Source: Rugosibacter aromaticivorans
GTDB taxonomy: Bacteria; Pseudomonadota; Gammaproteobacteria; Burkholderiales; Rhodocyclaceae
Direction: 5' to 3'
NCBI RefSeq assembly: GCF_000934545.1
Contig: NZ_CP010554.1
Coordinates: 2,666,001 to 2,730,000, forward strand
Length of the DNA stretch: 64,000 bases
Of this stretch, positions 35,775-45,159 are shown in pieces. The notes below the pieces were generated by a model, which searched no databases, was not told where the DNA came from, and saw only the letters and a program-made list of their open reading frames with translations. The position numbers were made by a program, and so were the translations under genes. Positions within the stretch are counted from its first letter, which is position 1. Every line of letters starts with the position of its first letter.

Positions 35775-38143
35775 CGGCCAAAAAGTCCTTTTAGCTTATC
35801 TTTCAATTGATCGGTGGCTTTCTGTCGGATTTCCTGTTTCTTCTCGTCGACTTTTTGCTGTAGTTGCTGTTTCTTTTCGTCGATACGCACCTGAGTTTTT
35901 TCTTTGAGCAAATCACCTATCGCATTGGCAAACTCAATCTTCCACGTGATTTTATCCAGCGGGCCAGTGACGCGAACAGGCACTGTCACCCCCTTGACTT
36001 GATCGACCTCCTTGCCATCCTGGCCTGCACTCGTATTCACCACGCGAGCTTTGGCCAGATAGTTAATCCGATTATTACCTATATCAATATCGCCCGCACC
36101 CGAGAGCCGCAAAAAGGGGGACTTCATGGCTAAATCATCGTTATGTGCAACCCCACCGGCGATGCGAAAAGAGGCGGCGAGTTCCGAAAAATCGGTTTTA
36201 TCCACCCCTCGGGAAACCTGGGTCACCTCCTGCTTGGCCCCCAGCGTGGCTTTAATATCGCGCAGGCTCTGCGCCAGATTGATGCCTTTGATGGCGCCAT
36301 CCCGCAAGATCAATGAAGCGGAACCCGCCAACGATTTTTTCAGCGCGAGCACGGTCGCGCCCTGGCCTGTGGCATCTACCGTCACGGTGCCTTTTCCTGC
36401 AATCAAATCTTTATCAGCCAAATCTTTCAAGAGCGGATTAATACTCACACCCACCAATTTTTGCCTCACCGCCACGCCATTGCCTTGCGCATTCACAGTC
36501 AAGCTACCGTTCATCGAGCCTTCATAAAGATTGGCCGAGAGTGGCGAGATATCCAACCGGCCATTGGCTGCTTTGAGTGTTGCGTTAAGCTGGGCAAACT
36601 TGAGATTTTTTACTTGCAGCGAACCGATGCGCACAGCCCCATGCAGGTTCAGGCCGTGCAGGGCTGAAAAATCCAACGGGGAATCAGCACTCGCACTTGC
36701 TTGATCTGCCGCGCCTGCGGAAGAGGTTGCCACAGCAGGTTTTGGCGGAAAGTATTTATCCACATTCAAGCGATCGATGGTGAGATCGAAACCCGAAGCG
36801 GGTGGTGAAAAATGATCAATCCGTGCGTCGAGAAAAACCTTCGATTCGTCAAACTGAGTGGCCAGCTTAACCGCCGCTCTTTGCTTTTTCACATCCACCT
36901 GAGCGCTGCCATTGAGCGGCAAGCTCACCTGCTTCATGGGCAGGACAGGATTTTTCATGTCCACCGTACCTGCAATTTTTTGCAGCGTGACGGTTTGCGT
37001 TGTGAGATTAGCGCTCAGGGGCGATGCCAGATGAATCTTGAGTGCCGTTGTACCGCTGTTTGAATCGGCATCGAGCACCATGCGGGTAACCTTGACATCG
37101 CTCAGGGTGCCTTCCACGCCGGATAGCGCAATCTTCGCGGTGGTTTGGCGCCCACCCCCATTGAATTTGGCGTTCAGGCTGATGGTCTTGCCGGTCACCT
37201 TGCCTGGCGTCAAAGTGAGTTGTGGCGCAGCCAAATCGATATCAAACACATTACTGCCTCGCTTGCCCCGCGTGGCCAGCGCGACATCGTCCACTGCCAG
37301 GGTTTGCCGGCCACTATCGGCAGCGACATGGGCCGCTGAAAAACTGAGGTCATCCAGGCGCGTCGTCTCACCCGTTTTTCCATCACGCTGGCTAAATTGT
37401 TTATTTTTCAGGGCAAGCGAATCCACCACCAGCGTTTTTAATTCGCTGCTTGCTGCAACATGATCGGCAGAAAACGACAGCCCGACCAGCGCCATCGTGC
37501 TGCCTGTAGTTTCATCGCGCCGATTGATCTGCACATCCTTTAAGGCAACCGCATCGACTGCCAATGTTTGATGCTGACTATCCGCTAACACATGGCCGGT
37601 GGCAATGTTCAGTTTGGCCAGCGTAGTCGTGCTTCCTGCTTGTTCATCGCGCCACACCACATGTGCATTGGTCAGCGTAATTCCCGCGACATCAAACTGC
37701 GTTGCCGTCTCACCAGCGCCGACTTTTTCTTTCTTGTCTTCTGTCTTATCGCTGCTGAGATCGGCTGTATTCAAGGTGCCATCTTTTCTTTTGATCAGCG
37801 TGGCGGTTAACCCATCGGCTTCCAAGCGATTGACTACCACTTGTTTTGCTAACAAAGGCATAACAGCCACCGCGATACGCGCTGAATCAAGCGTGAGAAA
37901 TTCGCGTGAGCTTGCCGGTTCAGACAGCGTGGTGTGTCCGAGCTTTACGCCGACATTGGGCCATAACGAGAGTTGCAGCGGACCAGTCATTGTGAGCTGG
38001 CGCTGTGTCTTTACAAAGACCGCACGGGCGAGTTCAGCCTTGATTTTTTCGCTATCGAACATGGCGTAGAGCACGCCCGAAAAAATTGCCAACAAAAGCA
38101 ATCCAATGCTGACAACGATGCCCGCCAACCGTATTATTTTCAT
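35771..38143 (-). CDS. AsmA-family membrane-anchored protein with internal 44-residue repeats
   Basis: 790 residues from ATG 38143, preceded by AGGTG; a GTG at 38152 is the alternative. There is an N-terminal membrane helix (LAGIVVSIGLLLLAIFSGVL), an AsmA N-terminal region (GPLQLSLWPNVGVKLGHTTL) and the conserved C-terminal AsmA_2 segment (ALKKSLAGSASLILRDGAIK, GINLAQSLRDI). AsmA-like proteins span the periplasm and are linked with lipid transport to the outer membrane. Residues about 155-287 are three tandem 44-residue repeats. A charged coiled-coil tail (KKQQLQQKVDEKKQEIRQKA) ends the protein. A dispersed repeat copy reads KVGAGETAT near residue 139. Confidence 0.9.
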   Translation of the reverse strand: MKIIRLAGIVVSIGLLLLAIFSGVLYAMFDSEKIKAELARAVFVKTQRQLTMTGPLQLSLWPNVGVKLGHTTLSEPASSREFLTLDSARIAVAVMPLLAKQVVVNRLEADGLTATLIKRKDGTLNTADLSSDKTEDKKEKVGAGETATQFDVAGITLTNAHVVWRDEQAGSTTTLAKLNIATGHVLADSQHQTLAVDAVALKDVQINRRDETTGSTMALVGLSFSADHVAASSELKTLVVDSLALKNKQFSQRDGKTGETTRLDDLSFSAAHVAADSGRQTLAVDDVALATRGKRGSNVFDIDLAAPQLTLTPGKVTGKTISLNAKFNGGGRQTTAKIALSGVEGTLSDVKVTRMVLDADSNSGTTALKIHLASPLSANLTTQTVTLQKIAGTVDMKNPVLPMKQVSLPLNGSAQVDVKKQRAAVKLATQFDESKVFLDARIDHFSPPASGFDLTIDRLNVDKYFPPKPAVATSSAGAADQASASADSPLDFSALHGLNLHGAVRIGSLQVKNLKFAQLNATLKAANGRLDISPLSANLYEGSMNGSLTVNAQGNGVAVRQKLVGVSINPLLKDLADKDLIAGKGTVTVDATGQGATVLALKKSLAGSASLILRDGAIKGINLAQSLRDIKATLGAKQEVTQVSRGVDKTDFSELAASFRIAGGVAHNDDLAMKSPFLRLSGAGDIDIGNNRINYLAKARVVNTSAGQDGKEVDQVKGVTVPVRVTGPLDKITWKIEFANAIGDLLKEKTQVRIDEKKQQLQQKVDEKKQEIRQKATDQLKDKLKGLFGR
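37283..37678 (-). repeat. Three tandem 132-bp (44-residue) repeats within asmA
   Basis: Each unit has the pattern ..RDxxxGxTxxLxxLxxxxxHVxAxSxxxTLxVDxxAL: the units contain RDEQAGSTTTLAKL, RDETTGSTMALVGL and RDGKTGETTRLDDL, and each ends QTLAVDAVAL, KTLVVDSLAL or QTLAVDDVAL. The DNA has diverged, so the duplication is not very recent. Confidence 0.85.
37702..37727 (-). repeat. Dispersed intragenic repeat copy in asmA
   Basis: Minus-strand copy AAAAGTCGGCGCTGGTGAGA followed by CGGC, one mismatch to the core. It is read as KVGAGETA just upstream of the 44-residue repeats. Confidence 0.83.
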
Positions 38144-38204
38144 CCGGTTCACCTATACAGAAAAACAAGCTAACCTAGCAAGCCAAACAACGAGGAGTCA
38201 TTCT

Positions 38205-38804
38205 ATGAAAGCCAAGTTTACCCTGCTTACACTCTCTGTTTCACTTGCCTTGAGCCTTACCGCCAATCTTGCATTGGCTGAAAGTGGCGGCATAGGCTCA
38301 GTAACTGTCGAACCGAACCCCGCTCAAGCCGGACAGGCCGTCAAAATCACCATTGCAGCGGAAGGCGATGCACCCAGCCTCTGCGGCTTAGCGGTTGAGT
38401 TTGGCGATGGCACGAGCGATAAAATAAAAATCAATGGCTCCGAATCAAAATTTCCAGTCACGCTCACCAAGACGTATGCCCATCCCGGCACTTATGTCGT
38501 GAAAGCCGAAGGCAAAAAAATTACCACGCATTTCCGTTGTGCTGGTGAAGCCACGGCCACTGTAGTTGTCCAAGGCGCCGCAAAAGCCGTTGCGCCAACC
38601 GCCGCCGCTGTTGCACCCAGCTGCCCACCCGACTACAAAATGACGGGTAAGCCAAGCCGCACCGGGGCTTACCGCTGCAAAGCCGGCAAGGGCGCCGTTG
38701 CCCCTGAGGCGGATCTGGTTTGCCCGCCACCACTGGCTGCTTACAAAACCAACACAACCGTCGGTTGTCAGGACGTCAAACAGACCAAAAATAAGCATCG
38801 ATAG
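38205..38804 (+). CDS. Secreted protein with a PKD/Ig-like domain, function unknown
   Basis: 199 residues from ATG 38205 (GAGGAG upstream). A signal peptide (LLTLSVSLALSLTANLALAE) is followed by an Ig/PKD-like beta sandwich (GIGSVTVEPNPAQAGQAVKI, VEFGDGTSDKIKI, KTYAHPGTYVVKAEGKK). Then comes an Ala/Pro linker and a Cys-containing tail with CPPDYKMTGK, YRCKAGKG, VCPPPLAAYK and VGCQDVK. Six cysteines suggest disulfides in the periplasm or outside. I do not recognise a named family. It is alone on the plus strand between asmA and a porin and shares a bidirectional terminator with the porin. Confidence 0.8.
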   Translation: MKAKFTLLTLSVSLALSLTANLALAESGGIGSVTVEPNPAQAGQAVKITIAAEGDAPSLCGLAVEFGDGTSDKIKINGSESKFPVTLTKTYAHPGTYVVKAEGKKITTHFRCAGEATATVVVQGAAKAVAPTAAAVAPSCPPDYKMTGKPSRTGAYRCKAGKGAVAPEADLVCPPPLAAYKTNTTVGCQDVKQTKNKHR

Positions 38805-38820
38805 CATAAAAAAGCGCATG

Positions 38821-38857
38821 AAAAAACCGCGCCTGACAAGCGTCAGGCGCGGTTTTT
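38821..38857. terminator. Bidirectional rho-independent terminator
   Basis: A 13-bp perfect stem AACCGCGCCTGAC / GTCAGGCGCGGTT with loop AAGC, flanked by A6 and T7. It ends both the secreted-protein gene and the converging porin gene. Confidence 0.95.
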
Positions 38858-38884
38858 TTGTGGACAACCGTTGTTAGAATAGTC

Positions 38885-40108
38885 TCAGAAAGTATGTCTG
38901 ATGCCAAACTGAAAGCCGGATAACTTGACATCATCTCCGATCGTCACCCCGGAATTTTCACTGGCATACCCGTTGCCAAAATCATAACCGCCACGACCGC
39001 TGGTATTCGTCCCTGTTTTTGCATCATTGCGCAAAGCCGCATAGTGCGCCTTGAGTAGCGTACGTTTGGATAACGAATACTCGAAGCCAACAGAATAAAA
39101 CTTCGCGCCGGTATCCTCACCCGACAAGTAAGGTGATGTCGCAGCACCTACCGCACTGCCGGAAATATCCCTGGCGCGATAATACTGGCTCGTCAATTTG
39201 CCGTTTGCCATCACCTGATACGTTGCGCCAACACCCCAGGTATTTTGCTTGATTTTCCCCAGGCTGCCTTTGGCTGTTGCCTGGCCAAAAAGCCCGCGCA
39301 CACTGAACTGATCGCCCTCATACTTGCCTGCAACGCGTAATTCATCCAGCTTTTCATCCATCCCCAAGCCGGCCAATCCACCGGGGCCCAAACCGGGGAA
39401 ACCGGTCTCATTGCGTTCGGAGAGTTTGCCATAGCCGACACCTGCCAACCAGCGACCGTTAACATATTTCACCCCGGAATCAAAAGCGATCGGCCGAAAC
39501 CGCATACCCGGAGTTTCCGTTTTATCTTCCGGCGTTTGCCAGGACAGAATGACTTGCAAGCCGCTAAAAACCGGTGACATATAGCCGATCCCGTTTTTGA
39601 AGCGAACATCCCACATCGACGGACCTGAACGCGTACCTGTCCTGATCTTGCCATCATCAAAGACCCCGCCCAATTTACCCACAATGGCACGATTGCTCGC
39701 AATACCATCGCTATCCACATTCACATCCACGGCTTCGGCCAGTGCCCGGGTGGGGCCGGTCGCGTTGCCCAGAACGAACACACCCCAGGGGCTCGCAATC
39801 CCCACGAAATTATCGCGGTTGGTATCCAGTGCCCCGCCTTTATCGAAATTTGCATTGGACTCGAATTGAAATATCGCCGTCAGGCCATTGCCCAGGTTTT
39901 CAGCGCCCTTGAAACCGAGGCGCGAGCCATTGCTGGAAACGCGGTTGAAGCTGGGGTTGTTAGCCGTCGTTTTGCCATCGGTGACATGGATCACATCAAA
40001 CGTGGCATCCGCCACGCCATACAATGTGACCGCCGATTGCGCCGCGGCTGCGCCAGATAAACCCGCCAGAATAGAAAAAACTACCGCTCTTTTACCGTGC
40101 TGCACCAT
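38885..40108 (-). CDS. Gram-negative trimeric porin (second copy)
   Basis: 407 residues from ATG 40108 (MVQHGKRAVVFSILAGLSGA signal peptide), with GGAG about 8 nt upstream; a longer in-frame extension lacks a signal. The mature protein begins QSAVTLYGVADATFDVIHVT and contains SRLGFKGAENLGNGLTAIFQ. It ends GFQFGIRHTF, the aromatic outer-membrane signal. It is paralogous to the porin at 16.1 kb but clearly diverged. Monocistronic, ending at the shared terminator. Confidence 0.94.
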   Translation of the reverse strand: MVQHGKRAVVFSILAGLSGAAAAQSAVTLYGVADATFDVIHVTDGKTTANNPSFNRVSSNGSRLGFKGAENLGNGLTAIFQFESNANFDKGGALDTNRDNFVGIASPWGVFVLGNATGPTRALAEAVDVNVDSDGIASNRAIVGKLGGVFDDGKIRTGTRSGPSMWDVRFKNGIGYMSPVFSGLQVILSWQTPEDKTETPGMRFRPIAFDSGVKYVNGRWLAGVGYGKLSERNETGFPGLGPGGLAGLGMDEKLDELRVAGKYEGDQFSVRGLFGQATAKGSLGKIKQNTWGVGATYQVMANGKLTSQYYRARDISGSAVGAATSPYLSGEDTGAKFYSVGFEYSLSKRTLLKAHYAALRNDAKTGTNTSGRGGYDFGNGYASENSGVTIGDDVKLSGFQFGIRHTF

Positions 40109-40218
40109 CGTTTCTTCTCCCTTTTTTGTAAAAATCGATTTGGATTGCATGCAAGATCGAACATTATAGGTGGCGTCGTGAGCGAGTCGATTCGCCACTA
40201 ATAACTAGCCGCCGACAC

Positions 40219-41721
40219 CTAGCCGCTCAACCCGCGCCGATAGTGGATGGCTTCGGCAATGTGAGCTGCGTTAATCGCTGGTGCTGACGCAAGATCCGCA
40301 ATGCTGCGCGCTACCTTGAGGATGCGGTGATAGCCGCGCGCTGACAATGAAAGCTGCGCCATGGCCTGGGCAAGCAGCTTTGCCCCGGCGACATCCGGCG
40401 TAGCAAACTTGGCAATCTCGTCGGGGGTAAGTTGCGCATTCGGCTTGCCCTGGCGCTGCAATTGCCAATCCCGCGCATCCATCACCCGTGCGCGTACAAT
40501 CGCGGAGGTTTCACCGGCGGCTCGCGAGGATAATTCCGCCTCCGAAATGGCCGGCACGTCCACCATCAGATCAATCCGATCCAGCAACGGCCCGGAGAGT
40601 TTGCCGCGATAGCGTGCCACTTGATCTGGCGTGCAACGGCATTTTCCGGAAGGATGCCCCAAGTAACCGCAAGGGCATGGGTTCATTGCCGCAATAAGCT
40701 GAAAGCGTGCGGGAAACTCAGCCCGCCGCGCAGCGCGTGCAATATGGATATGCCCGGTTTCCAGCGGCTCGCGCAGGGCTTCGAGCACGCCGCGCTGAAA
40801 CTCGGGCAGTTCATCAAGAAACAACGTGCCGTTATGTGCCAGCGAAATCTCGCCCGGGCGCGGCACACTGCCACCACCGACCAACGCGGCCGTTGAGGCG
40901 GAATGATGCGGCGCACGAAAGGCGCGCTGTCCCCAGTGTTCGAGTTTGAAGAGTCCTGCCAAAGAATGCACGGCGGCCGCAGCCAGTGCTTCGTCGTCCG
41001 TCATGGGCGGCAGCAAACCCGGCAAGCGTTGCGCCAGCATGGATTTACCTGCGCCGGGCGGGCCACTCATGAGCAGGCTGTGTCCGCCTGCAGCCGCCAC
41101 TTCGAGTGCGCGCTTGGCCGGCGCCTGGCCCTTGACCTCGGCGAGATCGGGATAATGCGCAAAAGTCGGCGCTGGTGATACAGCGCGGGAGGCGATCGTT
41201 TCCCGTCCGGAGAGATGCGCGCACACCTGGAGCAGATTTTTTGCGGGCAGAATGGTCATATCCGCGATCAATGCGGCCTCTGGTGCACTATCTGTTGGCA
41301 AGATGAAAGCGCGTCGTGCGGTTGCATCGCGCTGCATGGTGGCGCACATCGCCAAAGCGCCGCGAATAGCGCGCAACTCGCCAGAGAGCGCCAGCTCACC
41401 TGCAAATTCGTAGTCATCAAGGGTGGGCGCTTTGAGCTGTCCGGACGCAATCAAGACCCCTAAGGCAATGGGTAAATCAAATCGGCCGGATTCTTTGGGT
41501 AGGTCGGCCGGGGCAAGGTTCACCGTGATGCGCCGCTGGGGAAACTCAAACCCGCAATTTTGAATGGCCGCGCGCACCCGATCGCGCGCTTCTTTGACTT
41601 CTGTATCGGGCAAACCAACGAGGGTGAAAGCGGGCAGCCCGCCCGTCAAATGCACTTCGACGGTGACTTCCGGCGCCGATAACCCCGCTAACGCTCGCGA
41701 ACGAAGAACTGCTAGCGCCAT
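40219..41721 (-). CDS. comM: YifB/ComM-family AAA+ protein (Mg chelatase-like)
   Basis: 500 residues. The N-terminal ChlI-like Lon-C fold (EVTVEVHLTGGLPAFTLVGL, FDLPIALGVLIASGQ) is followed by an AAA+ domain with Walker A SGPPGAGKSMLAQRLPGLLP, Walker B GTLFLDELPEFQR and the zinc-finger-like CPCGYLGHPSGKCRCT. In competent bacteria ComM is a helicase that extends heteroduplex joints during natural transformation. A dispersed repeat copy (AVSPAPTF) lies in the linker before the AAA+ domain. It is co-oriented with ubiK, 19 bp away. Confidence 0.95.
   Translation of the reverse strand: MALAVLRSRALAGLSAPEVTVEVHLTGGLPAFTLVGLPDTEVKEARDRVRAAIQNCGFEFPQRRITVNLAPADLPKESGRFDLPIALGVLIASGQLKAPTLDDYEFAGELALSGELRAIRGALAMCATMQRDATARRAFILPTDSAPEAALIADMTILPAKNLLQVCAHLSGRETIASRAVSPAPTFAHYPDLAEVKGQAPAKRALEVAAAGGHSLLMSGPPGAGKSMLAQRLPGLLPPMTDDEALAAAAVHSLAGLFKLEHWGQRAFRAPHHSASTAALVGGGSVPRPGEISLAHNGTLFLDELPEFQRGVLEALREPLETGHIHIARAARRAEFPARFQLIAAMNPCPCGYLGHPSGKCRCTPDQVARYRGKLSGPLLDRIDLMVDVPAISEAELSSRAAGETSAIVRARVMDARDWQLQRQGKPNAQLTPDEIAKFATPDVAGAKLLAQAMAQLSLSARGYHRILKVARSIADLASAPAINAAHIAEAIHYRRGLSG
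41160..41184 (+). repeat. Dispersed intragenic repeat copy in comM
   Basis: AAAAGTCGGCGCTGGTGATA followed by CAGC, one mismatch to the core. ComM on the other strand reads AVSPAPTF. Confidence 0.84.
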
Positions 41722-41740
41722 TAGACCAAATCAGGCTAAA

Positions 41741-41989
41741 TTATTTCTGTTCACCAGCACGCGCCGCTTCAAGCTCAGCGACACGCTTCTCAAGTGCGGC
41801 AAGCTTTTCGGACGTGCGGGTAAGCACTTCACGCTGCACGTCGAACTCTTCACGCGTGACCAGATCAAGTTTGGCAAAAAAACTGACGAGCAGGGCGCGC
41901 AGATTCTTTTCGACATCACTTATCGGACTAGCGGCCAGCAAAGCGCTAACGCGAGTGGACACTTCATCGAGCAGTTTGGAGTTGAGCAT
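41741..41989 (-). CDS. ubiK: Ubiquinone biosynthesis accessory factor UbiK
   Basis: 82 residues, formerly YqiC/BMFP. The sequence [34 protein letters not shown] and the C-terminal coiled coil [16 protein letters not shown] are typical. It binds UbiJ and supports the aerobic ubiquinone synthesis complex at the membrane. It is first in a ubiK-comM pair and divergent to the nitrogen-regulated gene set. Confidence 0.92.
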   Translation of the reverse strand: MLNSKLLDEVSTRVSALLAASPISDVEKNLRALLVSFFAKLDLVTREEFDVQREVLTRTSEKLAALEKRVAELEAARAGEQK

Positions 41990-42109
41990 AATAGTTTCTT
42001 CCGAGCAATGGGATTAGTCTATCAGGGTTTGCTGCTGATCCATAAGGCATGGCAATGACGTGATGGTGCCATTGAGCCATATGGCTTATGATCAGCCTCT
42101 CGAATCAAA

Positions 42110-42126
42110 CGCACCAACACGGTGCA
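42110..42126 (+). promoter_or_regulatory. NtrC-type enhancer site
   Basis: GCACCAACACGGTGCA matches the NtrC palindrome TGCACCA-N3-TGGTGCA at all but two positions. It lies about 95-110 bp upstream of a sigma-54 type promoter, the normal enhancer distance. A weaker second element with TGCAC and GGTGC half sites occurs at about 42138-42157. Confidence 0.7.
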
Positions 42127-42219
42127 AAAACTTGTAATGCACGCCTGTTACGGTGCGTGAAATTTTGCTTATCCCCGGAAAATCTTTATTATCTATTGAT
42201 TCTATAAGATTTTTTAAAA

Positions 42220-42236
42220 CTGGCATGGTCTTCGCA
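42220..42236 (+). promoter_or_regulatory. Sigma-54 (RpoN) promoter of the torF-glnK-amtB cluster
   Basis: CTGGCATGGTCTTCGCA matches YTGGCACGRNNNTTGCW at 11 of the 13 specified positions with the invariant GG and GC dinucleotides correctly spaced. It is 40 bp ahead of the outer-membrane protein gene and preceded by an NtrC-like site, indicating induction by nitrogen limitation. Confidence 0.75.
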
Positions 42237-42275
42237 TATCCGAGAGTGTTTTTTTAACCCTTCAGGAGAATTAAG

Positions 42276-43097
42276 ATGCGTAAATCCCTACTCGCCTTTG
42301 CAGTCGCCGGAGCCTTTGCACTCCCTACCCTGGTCATGGCCGATGAGCCAGCCGCACCAGCCTCGCCGTGGACTGTCACCACAAATGTGTATGGTGTCAG
42401 CGACTATTACTTCCGTGGTATTACCCAAACATGGCACAAACCCGCTATTCAGGGTGGCGTTGATGTCGCTCATAGCAGCGGCTGGTATGCCGGTCTGTGG
42501 GGCTCCAATGTTAGCAACAACCAGTATCCTGGCGGTTCTGGACTGGAGTTTGATTACTATGGCGGCTACAACGGAAAAATCAATGACGATTGGGGCTGGA
42601 CTGCCGGCGGTCACGGCTATTACTACCCAGGCGCCGATTTCAACAAGGCTGCGGTGCCCTTTGCCAGCGAGAAATTTAATTCGTTCGAAGCGAACATTGG
42701 TGCGTCCTACAAGTTCATGAGCGTCAAGTATTCCTACTTCCTCACGGACTGGTTCGGTCTCACCAAGAATACTGGATTTACTGATGATTCCAAAGGCACC
42801 AGCTATCTCGAATTCAACCTCGCTTATGAGTTCATGCCAACGTATACCGTCAACTTTCATGCCGCGCACACCGACGTGAATACCAAAACACTGGGTGGAC
42901 TTGATCCAAGCTACAGCGACTATCTGGTTGGAGTTACCAAGGCGTTCAACGCCGGATGGGTTGGCTCTTTGGCCTATGTTAAAGCCAACTACAAGGATAG
43001 CTCGTTCTACAAGCCGACGTTCTCGTTCGCAAATAGAGATACCCTTTCCGATCCGGGTAGCAGCCGCGTCATTCTCTCAGTCGGTCGCGTATTCTGA
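42276..43097 (+). CDS. TorF-family putative outer-membrane porin
   Basis: 273 residues with a signal peptide (MRKSLLAFAVAGAFALPTLV, MA-DEP cleavage). The mature part matches the family seen beside glnK-amtB in proteobacteria: TTNVYGVSDYYFRGITQTWH, FDYYGGYNGKINDDWGWTAG, and the terminal ILSVGRVF aromatic outer-membrane signal. It is probably a beta barrel admitting a nitrogen source. AGGAGA precedes ATG. It is the first gene behind the sigma-54 promoter. Confidence 0.88.
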   Translation: MRKSLLAFAVAGAFALPTLVMADEPAAPASPWTVTTNVYGVSDYYFRGITQTWHKPAIQGGVDVAHSSGWYAGLWGSNVSNNQYPGGSGLEFDYYGGYNGKINDDWGWTAGGHGYYYPGADFNKAAVPFASEKFNSFEANIGASYKFMSVKYSYFLTDWFGLTKNTGFTDDSKGTSYLEFNLAYEFMPTYTVNFHAAHTDVNTKTLGGLDPSYSDYLVGVTKAFNAGWVGSLAYVKANYKDSSFYKPTFSFANRDTLSDPGSSRVILSVGRVF

Positions 43098-43103
43098 AAC
43101 TAG

Positions 43104-43514
<411 letters not shown>

Positions 43515-43527
43515 GGGGAATACTATT

Positions 43528-45078
43528 ATGAAAAAACTACTCGCTGTTTTGCTGGCAACCTGCGCTATTGGTGCTGGCAACCTGGCATGGGCAGACGACA
43601 AGCCCGCCGAAGCTACCGCAGCTACTACCGCGACGGCACCTGCTGTTGATACCGCCACTGCCGTGGCACCTGCGGCAGCACCTGCCATCGCAGCAGTTGC
43701 AGCACCTGCCCCTGCTGAAGCTGCTCCAGCACCGGCACCGTCTCCCAATAAAGGCGATACAGCCTGGATGCTGATGTCGACAGCGCTCGTGCTGTTGATG
43801 TCTGTACCCGCGCTGGCTTTGTTCTATGGCGGCCTGGTGCGCACCAAGAACATGCTCTCGGTGCTCATGCAAGTGTTCGTGGTGTTCTCGCTGATTACCG
43901 TGCTGTGGTGCATATATGGCTACAGCTTGGCGTTTACTGAGGGCAGTGGCGCCACCAGCCCATTTATCGGCGGCTTTGATCGACTATTCCTCAAAGGCAC
44001 GTTTGATGCTGTGACCGGCGTATTTGCCCTGGGCGCCACGTTCAGCAAGGCCACACCGATGTACGAGCTGGTATTCGTTGCCTTTCAGTCCACATTTGCG
44101 GCCATCACGGTTTGCCTGATTTTTGGCTCACTGGTCGAGCGCGTTAAATTTTCGGCGATCCTTATTTTCTCGGTAATCTGGTTCACGATCAGCTACCTAC
44201 CGATCGCTCATATGGTCTGGTTCTGGCCTGGCCCGGATGCTTACACCGCAGCGAACGTCGTCGACGCGACCAACGCCAAGGCTGGCTTGCTCTGGCAGTG
44301 GGGCGCGCTCGACTTCGCAGGCGGGACGGTGGTGCATATCAACGCAGGCGTCGCCGGTCTGGTTGGCGCTTTCGTTCTGGGCAAGCGTATTGGTTTCGGC
44401 AAGGAGGCTCTGTCGCCGCACAGCCTGACGATGACCATGATCGGCGCCTCGCTGCTGTGGTTTGGCTGGTTCGGTTTCAACGCCGGTTCTGCCCTGGAAG
44501 CCAATGGCTCTGCTGCGCTGGCTTTCATGAATACCTATCTGGCCACAGCCTGCGCGGTGCTGTCCTGGATGTTTACCGAATGGCTCTTCAAAGGCAAACC
44601 CTCCATGCTGGGCGCAGCTTCCGGCGCGGTTGCAGGTCTTGTGGCAATCACACCGGCTGCAGGTAACGTAGGTATCCCGGGCGCCTTCGTGATCGGCCTT
44701 CTGGTGGGCCCACTTTGCTTCTGGGGTGTTACCGGCCTGAAGAAAATGTTGCGGGTTGATGATGCGCTTGATGTCTTCGGGGTGCACGCTTTAGGTGGTA
44801 TCTTCGGTGCGCTGATGACCGGCATCTTCAACTCGCCCCGTCTGGGTGGCCCCGGGTTCTACAACAACTGGTTCGAGATGAAACCGGGGTACGGCGCCAT
44901 TCTTGACCAGCTCATCATCCAGGCCAAAGCGGTCGGCGTCACGGTGGTATGGACAGCGGTGGCGGCATTTATTGCCTTCAAAATCGCGGATATCATTGTC
45001 GGTCTGCGTGTTTCCGAAGATGAAGAGCGCGAAGGGCTGGATATTACCTCGCACGGCGAGGCGGCTTATCACGACTAA
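43528..45078 (+). CDS. amtB: Ammonium transporter AmtB
   Basis: 516 residues from ATG 43528, with AAGGGG upstream. A signal peptide (MKKLLAVLLATCAIGAGNLA) is followed by an unusual 60-residue Ala/Pro/Thr-rich segment (APAVDTATAVAPAAAPAIAA). Then come eleven membrane helices: NKGDTAWMLMSTALVLLMSV, WCIYGYSLAFTEG, twin pore histidines in VVHINAGVAGLVGA and FGVHALGGIFGALM. It conducts ammonium, gated by GlnK. Two terminator hairpins follow. Confidence 0.95.
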   Translation: MKKLLAVLLATCAIGAGNLAWADDKPAEATAATTATAPAVDTATAVAPAAAPAIAAVAAPAPAEAAPAPAPSPNKGDTAWMLMSTALVLLMSVPALALFYGGLVRTKNMLSVLMQVFVVFSLITVLWCIYGYSLAFTEGSGATSPFIGGFDRLFLKGTFDAVTGVFALGATFSKATPMYELVFVAFQSTFAAITVCLIFGSLVERVKFSAILIFSVIWFTISYLPIAHMVWFWPGPDAYTAANVVDATNAKAGLLWQWGALDFAGGTVVHINAGVAGLVGAFVLGKRIGFGKEALSPHSLTMTMIGASLLWFGWFGFNAGSALEANGSAALAFMNTYLATACAVLSWMFTEWLFKGKPSMLGAASGAVAGLVAITPAAGNVGIPGAFVIGLLVGPLCFWGVTGLKKMLRVDDALDVFGVHALGGIFGALMTGIFNSPRLGGPGFYNNWFEMKPGYGAILDQLIIQAKAVGVTVVWTAVAAFIAFKIADIIVGLRVSEDEEREGLDITSHGEAAYHD

Positions 45079-45086
45079 AAGCAATT

Positions 45087-45159
45087 ACCCTCTTGCCGTC
45101 TGACAAGAGGGTTAATCTTGCAAGCCTTTTAGGGCGCTCTACTTAGAGCGCCCTTTTTT
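45087..45159 (+). terminator. Two consecutive hairpins after amtB
   Basis: First hairpin ACCCTCTTG/CAAGAGGGT (45087-45095, 45104-45112) without a strong T run; second AGGGCGCTCT/AGAGCGCCCT (45131-45140, 45145-45154) followed by T6. The second is a standard rho-independent terminator between converging amtB and the hydroxyacid reductase gene. Confidence 0.88.
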
